Shown here in pieces: positions 1 through 8,619 of a DNA stretch of 64,000 nt. How positions within the stretch are numbered: position 1 is the first letter of the stretch; the number at the start of each line of letters is the position of its first letter. Under the pieces are notes generated by a model. The model searched no databases. It saw nothing but the letters and a program-made list of their open reading frames with translations, and was not told where the DNA came from. The translations under genes were made by a program, and so were the position numbers. Source of the stretch: Rhizobium sp. BG4 (GTDB lineage: Bacteria > Pseudomonadota > Alphaproteobacteria > Rhizobiales > Rhizobiaceae); assembly GCF_016864575.1 (NCBI RefSeq), contig NZ_CP044126.1, positions 744,001 through 808,000 on the forward strand. The letters run 5' to 3'.

Positions 1-567
1 CAGAAAGCGAGAAAGGCGTTCACGGCAAAGCTCATTGCCGGGATCGGCGGCTTTGCGGCCGCAGCGCTTTCGCTCGGCCTGTCGCTCTATCAGGCGCGAA
101 CGGCGGGCGAGATTGCGACGGTCGCGCCGGGCACATCGGTCGATAGCGGCCAGTGGAATGTGACGCTCTATTCGGCGCGGGTCTCGAGCGAAATGCCTGA
201 CGGTTCGCGCATTCCCGACGGCAAGAAGGCGCTTGTCGTCGAAGCGGCGCTGGAGAATATCACGGAGGAAAGCTCCAACCTCTACAGGAGAACGATCAGG
301 CCGGATCTGGCGGATGCGCCGGAGCCGCAATTCTACCTGATGCGCGATCGGGGCACACTCTGGGATCTGCAGCCCCTGATGCCCGAGAAGATCGCTGTTG
401 TCTGGCAGGTGCCGGCCTCGCAGAAACTGCCGGACAGGCTGAGCCTCACCATTGCCGGAACCACCTACAAGGCGAAGGACAATCTCTATGCGGCGCCCGG
501 CTGGTTTCCGGCGAGCGACGTCGCCAAGGTCGAGCTGCCGCTTTCGCAGCAGGGAGCGGCACAATGA
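1..567 (+). CDS. Membrane-anchored hypothetical protein, 5' end outside window
   Basis: The frame is open from base 1, so the start codon lies upstream of the window; an internal GTG/ATG start would discard the hydrophobic segment. The visible 188 residues begin with a basic stretch, then one hydrophobic helix (about residues 9-30), then an extracytoplasmic-looking domain rich in beta-strand patterns, resembling small DUF4352-like anchored domains. The stop overlaps the next start by 4 bp (ATGA), so the three genes up to 1695 look co-transcribed and translationally coupled. I do not recognise a specific family and assign no function. Confidence 0.7.
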   Translation, partial: QKARKAFTAKLIAGIGGFAAAALSLGLSLYQARTAGEIATVAPGTSVDSGQWNVTLYSARVSSEMPDGSRIPDGKKALVVEAALENITEESSNLYRRTIRPDLADAPEPQFYLMRDRGTLWDLQPLMPEKIAVVWQVPASQKLPDRLSLTIAGTTYKAKDNLYAAPGWFPASDVAKVELPLSQQGAAQ

Positions 568-1127
568 TGCGGCTTCTGACATCGCTGTTGCTGGTCGTCG
601 CCGCCTTTGCCGTGCTGGCATTTCTGCATTCGACAACGCCGTCCTATGCCGTGCTGACCGGCCCGCTCGAAACCTTCGGTCCGCAGCACCAGACAGTCGA
701 AAGCGACGCGTTCAGCCTCAAGGCCAACAAGGTCCTGCGGGCGAAAACCCTCGCCTTCAAGCGGTATGGCAGTCCGGTGTCGCTCGATACGCAAGGGATT
801 TTTGTGATCGTCACCGCCGATGCCGAGACGAAGCACGAGACCATGCCGCTTCGCGCCGCGGCGATCGAAGGCGCGTCCGGCCGGCTCTACCGGCAGAGCC
901 ACCGCGCCGATGGCGCGCCGCAGCTTTTCAGCGATAAGACGCTGCAGCCCGGCCTTCCGGCCAGCGGCCTCTTCATCTTCGAGATGCCGGAAGAGGAAAC
1001 CGCCGGCATGACCCTCATCGTCTCGCGCCAACCCGGGCCGCAGCTCGACGCGGAGATCCATATCCGTCTCGATCAGAACGGCATCGAGACGCGCAAGATC
1101 GAGGAGATCGGCGAAAATGGCCTCTAG
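564..1127 (+). CDS. Hypothetical secreted or anchored protein
   Basis: This 187-residue protein has an N-terminal hydrophobic segment (about residues 3-20) that looks like a signal peptide or signal anchor. The rest is a soluble domain with no cysteine pattern or catalytic motif that I recognise. It overlaps the upstream gene by 4 bp and the downstream gene by 11 bp, so it is the middle member of a three-gene set. All three products share the plan of one N-terminal membrane segment plus an extracytoplasmic domain, which suggests a small envelope complex. Function unknown. Confidence 0.7.
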   Translation: MMRLLTSLLLVVAAFAVLAFLHSTTPSYAVLTGPLETFGPQHQTVESDAFSLKANKVLRAKTLAFKRYGSPVSLDTQGIFVIVTADAETKHETMPLRAAAIEGASGRLYRQSHRADGAPQLFSDKTLQPGLPASGLFIFEMPEEETAGMTLIVSRQPGPQLDAEIHIRLDQNGIETRKIEEIGENGL

Positions 1128-1695
1128 AACCGAACGACGCTACCGTCTGCTGTCTCTTTGCGCGCTTCCGGTCCTGCTGGTTGCCGGCTACGGCATCTTT
1201 GCCTGGCGCAATATCGAGGATTATGTGCAGCGCAACGAGCTCAGCATTCGCGAGAATAGCGAGCAGCAGGCTTATGCCGGTGCCCTCTGGCGACTTGAAA
1301 AGGTCCGGCTGATCGGCGATGGCCGCGATACCAAGGTGATCTTTCCCGGCGAAAGGCGGCTGCTGATCGTTCGCCTCGCCGCGAAGGCCGAAGGCGACAT
1401 CGGCGATGCCTGGTTCGATTGCAGGATGTCGCTGACCGACGGCAGCGGCCGGGAATGGGCGCCGCTCGATTTCATCTCCTCCGACACGATCAGCCGCACG
1501 CTCGATCCACAGGCAAAGCCGGTCGAGGGATGCGCAGCAGCATCCCGCCAGCCGCCGGCCAGGGATGCCGAGGTCGAGATCGAGGAAAAATTCGTGATCC
1601 CCGCCGGTGCGGCGCAGTCGCTTCAGGCAAGGCTGAGCTTTGCGTCGACGCGGCCGGAGGCTCTGGCCCTGCCGCTCGGCTTGCAGCAGAACTAG
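1117..1695 (+). CDS. Hypothetical membrane-anchored protein
   Basis: This 192-residue protein starts with a basic stretch, then one transmembrane helix (about residues 12-30), then a soluble domain containing two cysteines (DCRM and EGCAA) that could form a disulphide outside the cytoplasm. The start lies inside the end of the preceding gene (11 bp overlap). Its stop TAG interlocks with the stop of the convergent gene through a shared CTAG at 1692-1695. It is the third anchored protein of the trio. Function unknown. Confidence 0.7.
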   Translation: MASRTERRYRLLSLCALPVLLVAGYGIFAWRNIEDYVQRNELSIRENSEQQAYAGALWRLEKVRLIGDGRDTKVIFPGERRLLIVRLAAKAEGDIGDAWFDCRMSLTDGSGREWAPLDFISSDTISRTLDPQAKPVEGCAAASRQPPARDAEVEIEEKFVIPAGAAQSLQARLSFASTRPEALALPLGLQQN

Positions 1696-2990
1696 CTGGC
1701 GCTGCGCCGCCACTCGCGGCCCTGCGCGAAGCCGATTTCAAGCGCCGCGGCAAGCAGGCAGATTTTCACCGGGACGACGAGAACGCCGACATCGCCGGGC
1801 GCGCTCGGGCTTCCGAGAAACAGCGATATCCCCTGCGAGATGATCTGCCAGGTGTGAAGATCGTGGGGACCGATGAGATTGGCAGTTCCATACCAGGCCC
1901 AGGCAGCCGCCCAATCCAGCACCCGGTAAAGCACAATGACGCTGAGGGCCAAGGCGAGACCGGAGCCGATCGCCAGCCCAATGCCTTCCGCCAGCGCCCT
2001 GTAGCGCTTCGCCGTACCGGCGATGAAATGGGCGATGAAGTCTCGGACAAAGGACGGAAGCCCGTCCCAGCGCGACACGATGCGGGCAATGCGCCCTTCG
2101 CTCATCGGCCGCTCGCCATTGATGTCATAGCCGTAGATGATTGCGGCGAGCGTCAGCCACACTGCCGGATAAACGGCGTAGAAGAACAGGTTGCGGATCT
2201 GATCATAGGTGCTGATCGACGCCGCTTCCGCCGTCGGCGGAAAGACTGTCGCGGCGATCGCGTTTCCGATCGGGTCGAGCGCGGCAAACAACTGGCCGAT
2301 TGCCTCCGGCAGGTGAGCGACCCAGGCCCTGATCTCGTCTTCCCAGCTTGAAATCACATAAAGACCGATAAAGGCCCAGTTGGCGTCGCAGACGACGATC
2401 ACCAGCGGCCAGACCGGCGACTTCGAGCGCTTGTGCATCGCCTTGGCAAACCGGCGCACCGCCCAGGCGATGGCAACCGAGGCGATGAGCCAGGTGCTTG
2501 TCGAAAACTCCAGAATATTGGCGTCCTCGCCAAACATCGTCAGGTCGAAGGAGAGTTTCGAATATTCGCGGATCGTATCGCCGAGCAGGCCCCAGGCGGT
2601 GTAGTAGGCAAAGAACGGCAGAAGCGTCAGCGCTAAAGCCGAGGTGAAGCCGGAAGCTCCGGAATCCGAACCCTTCGCCCTCTCCGGCCGCGCCTCGGCA
2701 GTGCGCGAAGCGGCATCGAGCGCGGGGAGGCCCGGCCTTACCGTCCGGAACAAGGCGACGATGATCACGAGCTTGAGGAGAACGACGAAGGCGAGCATTG
2801 ACAGGCCGGCGATGCCATTCAATCGCCCAAGCATCACGGCCATCTCGTTCAATACAGCGTTGCCGATAACGCCGACCAGCCAGAGCGCCATCAGTTGCGG
2901 CCAGAACCGCCACAGAAGACGAAGTGTCAGAAAGGGAAGCCGGAAGAGCGGGCGCACCGGCGAAGTGCTGTCCTGAACGAGCGCGGTCAT
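1692..2990 (-). CDS. Polytopic integral membrane protein of unknown function
   Basis: The product is about 432 residues with at least eight hydrophobic segments spread along its length and a charged linker near residues 95-115. I chose the ATG at 2990 (MTALVQDS) because the frame stays open much further upstream but that part overlaps the LacI gene and reads as Arg/Cys/His-rich shadow sequence. It lies 41 bp downstream of the LacI stop on the same strand, so read-through is possible. It converges on the three anchored-protein genes with interlocking stop codons and may belong to the same membrane system. No transporter motif was recognised. Confidence 0.7.
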   Translation of the reverse strand: MTALVQDSTSPVRPLFRLPFLTLRLLWRFWPQLMALWLVGVIGNAVLNEMAVMLGRLNGIAGLSMLAFVVLLKLVIIVALFRTVRPGLPALDAASRTAEARPERAKGSDSGASGFTSALALTLLPFFAYYTAWGLLGDTIREYSKLSFDLTMFGEDANILEFSTSTWLIASVAIAWAVRRFAKAMHKRSKSPVWPLVIVVCDANWAFIGLYVISSWEDEIRAWVAHLPEAIGQLFAALDPIGNAIAATVFPPTAEAASISTYDQIRNLFFYAVYPAVWLTLAAIIYGYDINGERPMSEGRIARIVSRWDGLPSFVRDFIAHFIAGTAKRYRALAEGIGLAIGSGLALALSVIVLYRVLDWAAAWAWYGTANLIGPHDLHTWQIISQGISLFLGSPSAPGDVGVLVVPVKICLLAAALEIGFAQGREWRRSAS

Positions 2991-3031
2991 GTCTCTGATA
3001 CTAACCGGCACACCGGAAAACGCCACCCCGC

Positions 3032-4084
3032 CTATCGATTTGGCGAGGAGCGGAGGTAGTGGCGCGGCGGGCCGACGGTGCCGCGCTCTATGAGCCTGAC
3101 GGACATTCCCACGCGCCGCACCCTGGCATCCGGGTTCAGCGCCCTTTCCTTCAGGATTTCCCAGCCAACGCGTCCGAGCTCCTCGCGCTCGATCCTCATC
3201 GTCGTCAGCGGCGGGTTGCTGTGCTGGGCAATCGAGATGTCGTCCATGCCGATGACCGAGAAATCGCGCGGGATGCTGTGGCCGCGTCCGCGCAGCGCAT
3301 CGACCACACCGAGCGCCATGATGTCGTTGCTGCAGACGAAAGCCGTTGCCTTCTCGAAGCGGCCCTTCTGCATGGATTCGATCAACGCCTTCGAGGTGTC
3401 CGGCTCGAGAATGCCGGCGGCCGTCAGGTCGAACAGATGCCGTTCGGGATCGATCGCAATGCCCGCTTCCTGCATGGCATCGCGGAAGCCGTCGAAGCGC
3501 TCCTTGAGCGAGGTCCTGAACAGACGGCTGACATGGACGATTTCGGTATGCCCCTCCGACAGGAGCCGCGTCGTCGCCAGCCATCCGGCCGAACGGTTAT
3601 CCGGCAAGACGCAGGAGATCCGCATCGTCCGGTCGATACCATTGACGATGACAGCCGGTGCCCTGCTTCTGACGACCTGCTCGATGAGGACGGGATGATC
3701 GAGCCCGACGAGCAGAAGGGACGCGCCTTCGGCCGCAAGCAGGTTCTCGACATTGACGCTTCCGGTCTCGATATCGGGCGTCAGCAGATTGACCTTGGCA
3801 TCGATGCCAGCCTCGCGCGCCGCATCGAGCGCGCCCTGAATGACGCCTTCGTAGAATTTCGAATTGAGATAGAGCGCCGCCGTCGTCACCACGGCAAGCC
3901 CCGAAGGAAAGGCCTCGGCCAGATCATTGTTCCTGTGCCGGTAGTCGAGACGCGCGGCCGCTTCGAGGATGCGCTCGCGGCTTTCGTTGCCGACGCCGGA
4001 GCGGTTGTTGAGCGCCTTGGAGACCGACGCAATCGAAACGCCGGCGGCTTCGGCAATATCGGCAATTCTCGATCTGCGTGACAT
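3032..4084 (-). CDS. LacI-family transcriptional regulator
   Basis: This is a 350-residue LacI/GalR-type repressor. The N-terminus has the DNA-binding helix-turn-helix and hinge (IADIAEAAGVSIASVSKALN, about residues 6-25), followed by a periplasmic-binding-protein-like sugar domain including the typical ICSND-like motif (FVCSNDIMALG) and VIGMDDI near the end. The start at 4084 is preceded by a clear GGAGAG ribosome site; an ATG 7 codons upstream lacks one. It is divergent from the binding-protein gene at 4245, and the shared 160-bp spacer holds TTTCGT-type inverted and direct repeats, its probable operators. The effector is unknown. Confidence 0.93.
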   Translation of the reverse strand: MSRRSRIADIAEAAGVSIASVSKALNNRSGVGNESRERILEAAARLDYRHRNNDLAEAFPSGLAVVTTAALYLNSKFYEGVIQGALDAAREAGIDAKVNLLTPDIETGSVNVENLLAAEGASLLLVGLDHPVLIEQVVRSRAPAVIVNGIDRTMRISCVLPDNRSAGWLATTRLLSEGHTEIVHVSRLFRTSLKERFDGFRDAMQEAGIAIDPERHLFDLTAAGILEPDTSKALIESMQKGRFEKATAFVCSNDIMALGVVDALRGRGHSIPRDFSVIGMDDISIAQHSNPPLTTMRIEREELGRVGWEILKERALNPDARVRRVGMSVRLIERGTVGPPRHYLRSSPNR

Positions 4085-4144
4085 CGGGCTCTCCTCGCAT
4101 TCCATCTAGCACGAGAAAAGCGCCCTCCACCAGATGAGGAAGAA

Positions 4145-4194
4145 ATTTTCGTTTATTACGAAATTTTTCTTTTCTGCATCACATTTTCGTTTAT
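4145..4194. promoter_or_regulatory. Putative LacI operators between divergent genes
   Basis: The 12-mer ATTTTCGTTTAT occurs at 4145-4156 and again at 4183-4194. The first copy is part of an inverted repeat, TTTCGT-N5-ACGAAA, at 4147-4163. The spacer lies between the LacI gene (start 4084) and the binding-protein gene (start 4245) and is much more AT-rich than its surroundings, as expected for a regulated divergent promoter. Assignment to this LacI protein is an inference from position. Confidence 0.5.
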
Positions 4195-4244
4195 CGTTGC
4201 CCCGTCGCCGCATCAAGCGGGCGGCATTGACCTGGGAGGGGAAG

Positions 4245-5513
4245 ATGCTGAGACGAAGGGAATTTATCGCAAGCGCACTCGCGGCAGCGGTCATCGACAT
4301 TCCTCGCGCCATGGCGGCGGAAGAATCGCTGCGGGTCTTCTGGTGGGGAAATCCCGACCGTGCGAAACGGACCGGCGAGGTCATCAAGCAGTTCGAAGCC
4401 GCCACCCCTGACGCGAAATTCGTCGGGCAGGTCGCCACGTCGGACTATTGGGTGAAGCTCGCGACGATGGTTGCCGGCCGCAACGTGCCCGATGTCTTCG
4501 CCCTGGAACCGGTGACCTTCGCCGATTATTCGCGCCGCGGCGCGACGCTCGATCTTTCACCGTTCCGCGACAGTATCATCGCCTCAAAGGATTTCTCGCC
4601 CGGCGCCCTCGATCTCGGAACGGTCGACGGCAAGCTGACGGGCATACCGACATCGCTGAACGCCGCCGCGCTCATCGTCGACAAGACTGCCCTGGAGAAG
4701 GCGGGCGTCCCCGGGCCCACGGCGGCCACCACCTGGGAGCAATTCAAGACGATCTGCACCGATTTCAAGAAGGCGGCGGGTTCCGGAAATCTCTTCGCCG
4801 TCGGCAACGGCGCGCGCTACAGCTTCGTCTTCGAGGTCTGGCTGCGCCAGCGCGGCAAGACGCTGTTCACGCAGGACGGACATCTCGGCTTCGAAGAGGC
4901 GGATGCGATCGAATGGTTCGACTATTGGGACCAGATGGCCAAGGCGGGCGCTTGCGTCACCGCCGACATCCAGGCGCTCGACAAGGGCAATATCGAGACG
5001 AACCCGATCGCCAGCGGCAATGCCGTCATGGCTTTTGCCTATTCCAACCAGCTTGCCGGCTACGGCGCGCTTGCGAAATCCGAAATGTCGATCGGTTCGC
5101 TTCCGGTACAGGATGCCGGCGGCCCTTCGGGGTTGTTTTACCGCCCCTCGACGCTATGGTCGATCTCACCCTGGTCGAAATCGCCGGAGACGGCGGCCAA
5201 GTTCATCAACTTCTTCGTCAATGACACCAATGCCGGACATGCGCTTGGAACCGAGCGCGGCGTGCCCGTGAATACCAAGATCCAGGGTGACGTGGCGGCG
5301 ACCGGCGACAAGATCTCGAAGCAGACGATCGACTATATCGCCTCACTGAAGGACCGGGTCGGGCCCTATCCGCCCGCCATCCCGATCGGAGCTGCGGAGT
5401 TTTCGCAGCAGGTTTTGACGGCAACGGCCGACAGCCTGGCCTTCGAGCAGATCTCGCCGTCCGACGCCGGCAAGCAGCTGATGTCGGAAGGCAAGCGCAT
5501 ACTGGGCGGCTAG
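4245..5513 (+). CDS. ABC transporter substrate-binding protein, Tat-type signal
   Basis: This 422-residue family-1 extracellular solute-binding protein (CUT1 sugar type) should act in the periplasm. The start at 4245 has a GGGAGGGG ribosome site. The N-terminus MLRRREFIASALAAA carries a twin-arginine signature (RRREFI), then a hydrophobic core and AMA cleavage region. The mature part begins with ESLRVFWWG, typical of the family. No permease or ATPase gene is adjacent, so it must rely on membrane components encoded elsewhere. It sits opposite a LacI regulator, and 17 bp upstream of the acyltransferase gene, with which it is probably co-transcribed. The ligand is probably a sugar, but this is not shown. 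Confidence 0.9.
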   Translation: MLRRREFIASALAAAVIDIPRAMAAEESLRVFWWGNPDRAKRTGEVIKQFEAATPDAKFVGQVATSDYWVKLATMVAGRNVPDVFALEPVTFADYSRRGATLDLSPFRDSIIASKDFSPGALDLGTVDGKLTGIPTSLNAAALIVDKTALEKAGVPGPTAATTWEQFKTICTDFKKAAGSGNLFAVGNGARYSFVFEVWLRQRGKTLFTQDGHLGFEEADAIEWFDYWDQMAKAGACVTADIQALDKGNIETNPIASGNAVMAFAYSNQLAGYGALAKSEMSIGSLPVQDAGGPSGLFYRPSTLWSISPWSKSPETAAKFINFFVNDTNAGHALGTERGVPVNTKIQGDVAATGDKISKQTIDYIASLKDRVGPYPPAIPIGAAEFSQQVLTATADSLAFEQISPSDAGKQLMSEGKRILGG

Positions 5514-5530
5514 ACCGCAGCGAGACGATC

Positions 5531-7179
5531 ATGGATCAGCGAAACAATCCGAACCCGGCCGTGGATAAAGAGGATGAAGCGCGCCGGCTGCAGTTCCTTC
5601 CCTGGGAACGCGTGGCCGGTGACCTGCTTCATCCGGCGCATCTGGCACGCAAGGCGGCACTCCAGAGGGCGTGCGGCGCTGAACTGGCGGAGACGGCCTA
5701 CATTGCCGAGCATGCCGCCGTCTTCACCGAGAGGCTGAAGATGGGCGAGCGGTCCTGGATTGCCGGCCATGCGCTGGTCAGGGGCGACATCACGCTCGGC
5801 GACGATTGCACCGTCAACCCCTATGCCTGCATCTCCGGAAAAGTTGCCTGCGGGAACGGCGTCAGGATCGCATCACACGCATCGATCGTCGGCTTCAACC
5901 ATGGCTTCGATGACACCAGCCTGCCGATCCACCGCCAGAAAGTGACGACCACGGGCATCACGATTGGCGACGATGTGTGGATCGGCGCCAATGCCGTCAT
6001 TCTTGACGGCGCAGTCATCGGCAGCGGCGCGGTGATCGCCGCGGGCGCCGTCGTCGCCGGCGAGATCCCGCCGATGTCGATTGCCGGCGGCGTGCCCGCG
6101 CGCGTCATCCGCAAGCGCGGCGCCCCTCCCGCCTCTCCGCTTCCGGCGGCATCGAGGACCGGCTTCAGAAGCTGGGCAACAAGGCGCAGGCGCAGTGGCC
6201 CGAAATTCTCGGGCGATGGAAAACCGCCGAAATCTATGAATCGCTGGAAGCCGACGGCATCAGCCGCCCGGCCGCCCGGCATCTCAACGATGCGATCGAG
6301 ATTGCCGCAGGGTTCGGGGCATTTCCGCCGGGCCTCGATACGACGGCGACGATCGAGCTTCTGCAGGACCTGCAGGACGAGGAGACCGGTCTCTTCCCTG
6401 AAAAGAATACACCGCGGGATCGTCCGCTCCGGGAAGATCCGAAGGCACTCTATAACGTCCTTTCCGTCGGATATGCGCTCGAAGTGCTCGGATCGCGTCC
6501 GCGCCAGGCTATCCAGGCGGTGCAGATCGATGCGGACGAGCTCGACCGGTGGCTTTCAGCTCTGCCCTGGAAGACATCGGCCTGGAGTGCCGGGAGCGTC
6601 GTCGACGCGATCGGAACGGCGATGTATTTCAACGCCCGCTATTTCAACGTCGAGCAACCGCGCCAGGCGCTCTTCGATTGGCTCACTCGACATATCAACA
6701 AGGCGACCGGCCTTTGGGGCGAGCCCACAACGCTCGAAGGCTGGCTGCAGCCGGTCAACGGCTTCTACCGCCTGACCCGCGGCACCTATGCGCAATTCGG
6801 GGTTCCGCTTCCGAACCCGCAGGCATCCTTCGAAACGTTGCTGCTGAACTACCGCAATCACGAGGGTTTCACCGGCGCCAAATACACCGCGTGCAATCTC
6901 CTCGACACGATCCACCCACTGCTGCTGATCGCGCGGCAGACCGATTACCGGCGCGGCGATGGCGAAGAGATTGCGCGCAAAATCATCGTAAGAGCGCTTG
7001 ATCGATGGCAGGATGGCGAGGGTTTTGCCTTTGCCGACGGCAGCCCGGCTAGCCTTCAGGGCACCGAGATGTGGCTCTCGGTCGTTCATCTCGCCGCCGA
7101 CTATCTCGGGCTTGCTGGCGCCTTTGCCTTCGTTCCCAAAGGTGTCCATCGCACCGAAACCGTCGGTCTCGGGCTTTAG
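5531..7179 (+). pseudogene. Hexapeptide acyltransferase with C-terminal alpha/alpha domain, frameshifted
   Basis: The first part (from the ATG at 5531) encodes a left-handed beta-helix acyltransferase of the WbbJ/maltose-acetyltransferase type. Hexapeptide repeats lie at about residues 65-185, for example GDDVWIGANAVILDGAVIG, ending in the typical GGVPARVIRKRG. Directly afterwards this frame turns into Arg/Ser/Pro-rich text and runs to a stop at 6775. The sensible protein continues in the -1 frame from about 6121 to 7179. A one-base loss in the C-rich stretch around 6120-6150 explains this; an intact gene would encode about 549 residues. It may be a sequencing error, a real lesion or, less likely, recoding. 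It follows the orphan binding protein by 17 bp. Confidence 0.7.
6121..7179 (+). CDS. C-terminal alpha/alpha-toroid-like domain of the split acyltransferase gene
   Basis: This frame is open without a good start codon at its beginning; the first ATG is at 6484, inside the domain. It reads as a helical-repeat protein with recurrent motifs such as DEETGLFPE, KATGLWGEP and QGTEMWLSVVHLAADYLG. These resemble six-hairpin glycosidase or prenyltransferase-like alpha/alpha toroids. I infer that it is the second domain of the acyltransferase gene, displaced by a single-base frameshift. If translated separately from 6484 it would be a 231-residue fragment lacking the first helices. The enzymatic role is unknown. 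Confidence 0.5.
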   Translation, partial: RPSRLSASGGIEDRLQKLGNKAQAQWPEILGRWKTAEIYESLEADGISRPAARHLNDAIEIAAGFGAFPPGLDTTATIELLQDLQDEETGLFPEKNTPRDRPLREDPKALYNVLSVGYALEVLGSRPRQAIQAVQIDADELDRWLSALPWKTSAWSAGSVVDAIGTAMYFNARYFNVEQPRQALFDWLTRHINKATGLWGEPTTLEGWLQPVNGFYRLTRGTYAQFGVPLPNPQASFETLLLNYRNHEGFTGAKYTACNLLDTIHPLLLIARQTDYRRGDGEEIARKIIVRALDRWQDGEGFAFADGSPASLQGTEMWLSVVHLAADYLGLAGAFAFVPKGVHRTETVGLGL

Positions 7180-7182
7180 GCG

Positions 7183-8322
7183 CTACTTACCGGCCACCGG
7201 GAGGGAAACGCCCACCGGTACGCGCGGATGCTCGCCCTGCCGGAAGGCAATCCGGCAGCGGACACCCGCGGGATCGAAAATATGCTCCAGCGTGCCGCGA
7301 AGCTGGCGCTCGACGAGGCGGGCGAGCAGGCCCGATCCCTCCCCGGTCCGGCCGATATTTCCAACGCGCGGTCCATTCGTCTCGATCCACGAGAGAGAAA
7401 TGGCCTCGCCATTCCGCGACCATGTGATTTCGACCGTGCCCGATTCGATCGACAGCGCGCCGTGCTTGAGCGCGTTCGTTGCAAGCTCGTTGATAGAGAG
7501 CCCCAAGGGCACGGCCCGGGTACTGTCGATCTCCATCGAAGGACCGCTGAGCACGATCCGTCCAGGCGCTGTGTTTCGGTAAGGCTCGACCTCGATTTCG
7601 ATAAGATCGCGGATGTCGATGCTGGCATCCCGCGACATGCGTTCGTCGAGCAGCGAATGGGCGCGCGAAAGGGCCTGGATACGCCCGACGAGATCATCGG
7701 CGGCTTCGCCCTTTATCGAGAGCTTCGCCAGGCTTTGCGCACCCATATAGGCGTTCTTGACCCGGTGGCGCAGCTCATCGCGGGCGAGTTCCGCCTCCTC
7801 CAGAGCGCCTGACAGCGCGACGATCAGCCGGACGTTTTCGATCGCCGTCGCCGCCGCACTTGCCAGCGCTTCGAGAATCTCGATCTCCATCCTCGTCGGC
7901 TGATAGGGCGCCGCCCAATAGGCGCCGATCGCACCGATCGGATCCTGTGGACGAACCGGCGTCATGGCGATCGCGCGAACGAACGTGTCCTGATAGAGCT
8001 CCCGCGGAACGCGGTCCTCGTGGTCGATATCGGGAATGACGATCGTCTTGCGCTCGGCCATCGCCCAGCCGCTGACGCAGGCCGATGCCGGGAATTTCTG
8101 TCCCTTCCAGAGCGCGCCGATCGCATCCTCTTCGATATAGTGGCAGAGGTCGTCCTCTTTCCGGATCACGGCGATGCCCTGGCAGCCGATCATGCTGCGC
8201 GCGGTGGCGCGGATGATCCCGACGACATGGCTGGCGTCGCGCGCGCCGGCAAGCTGCGCAATCGCGTGCGTCAGGACGGCGAGCGGCGTCGCTTGCTGAT
8301 CTGTGTAATCCAGGGGTGTCAT
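7183..8322 (-). CDS. GAF-domain sensor histidine kinase, HWE/HisKA_2 type
   Basis: This 379-residue cytoplasmic sensor kinase has no membrane segment. Residues about 15-165 form a GAF domain; residues about 175-375 form the kinase core. The phospho-acceptor box ELRHRVKN places the histidine near residue 186. The N box is LSINELATNALKHG, and a WIE triplet follows at about residue 312, the W-x-E that gives the HWE family its name. It ends in a short ATPase with GEGSGL. The start has a strong GGAAGGAGG ribosome site. No response regulator is adjacent. The family is common in rhizobia, often in light, redox or general-stress signalling; the GAF ligand cannot be deduced. Confidence 0.9.
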   Translation of the reverse strand: MTPLDYTDQQATPLAVLTHAIAQLAGARDASHVVGIIRATARSMIGCQGIAVIRKEDDLCHYIEEDAIGALWKGQKFPASACVSGWAMAERKTIVIPDIDHEDRVPRELYQDTFVRAIAMTPVRPQDPIGAIGAYWAAPYQPTRMEIEILEALASAAATAIENVRLIVALSGALEEAELARDELRHRVKNAYMGAQSLAKLSIKGEAADDLVGRIQALSRAHSLLDERMSRDASIDIRDLIEIEVEPYRNTAPGRIVLSGPSMEIDSTRAVPLGLSINELATNALKHGALSIESGTVEITWSRNGEAISLSWIETNGPRVGNIGRTGEGSGLLARLVERQLRGTLEHIFDPAGVRCRIAFRQGEHPRVPVGVSLPVAGK

Positions 8323-8527
8323 AGCGGCCTCCTTCCGGGGCCGGCGGCCGTTTCTCGACCACTCAAGGTGGCATCCTACAGGTTTTGATGGGATACGTCT
8401 AACAACCGGATCGATTTATATTTTCAAAGATATCGCCTTCCAAAATTGCCGCAACCGGCGCATGCGACGCAACGAAAGTCCGGCCACGGCGTTGGAAAGC
8501 TGATTGTGTATGGACCGTCTCGAAGCT

Positions 8528-8563
8528 TTGCACATCAGGCGTTTGCCGATATCAATCATATCG
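8528..8563 (+). promoter_or_regulatory. Putative kup promoter with overlapping palindrome
   Basis: The 297-bp gap from 8323 to 8619 holds no gene. A sigma-70-like pair lies in it: TTGCAC at 8528-8533, a 16-bp spacer, and TATCAA at 8550-8555. The perfect inverted repeat CGATAT-N5-ATATCG (8547-8563) covers the -10 element and could bind a regulator. A second short inverted repeat, GCTTCG-N6-CGAAGC, lies at 8583-8600, just before the start codon. All are predictions by eye. Confidence 0.3.
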
Positions 8564-8619
8564 CCGCAAGGCAGCAGCTATTGCTTCGCTGACACGAAGC
8601 TCGAAACAGGACCCCTTCG

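Noticed and set aside
2991..3584. Upstream extension of the membrane-protein frame (1692-2990)
   Set aside because: The extra 198 residues lie antisense-frame over the LacI gene and read as Arg/Cys/His-rich shadow with no hydrophobic or family pattern; the ATG at 2990 gives a clean membrane protein.
7183..8322. Possible photosensory (PAS/LOV or phytochrome) domain in the histidine kinase
   Set aside because: The N-terminal domain looks like GAF. The cysteines present (Cys47, Cys60, Cys82) are not in a LOV NCRFLQ or chromophore-lyase setting, so no light role is claimed.
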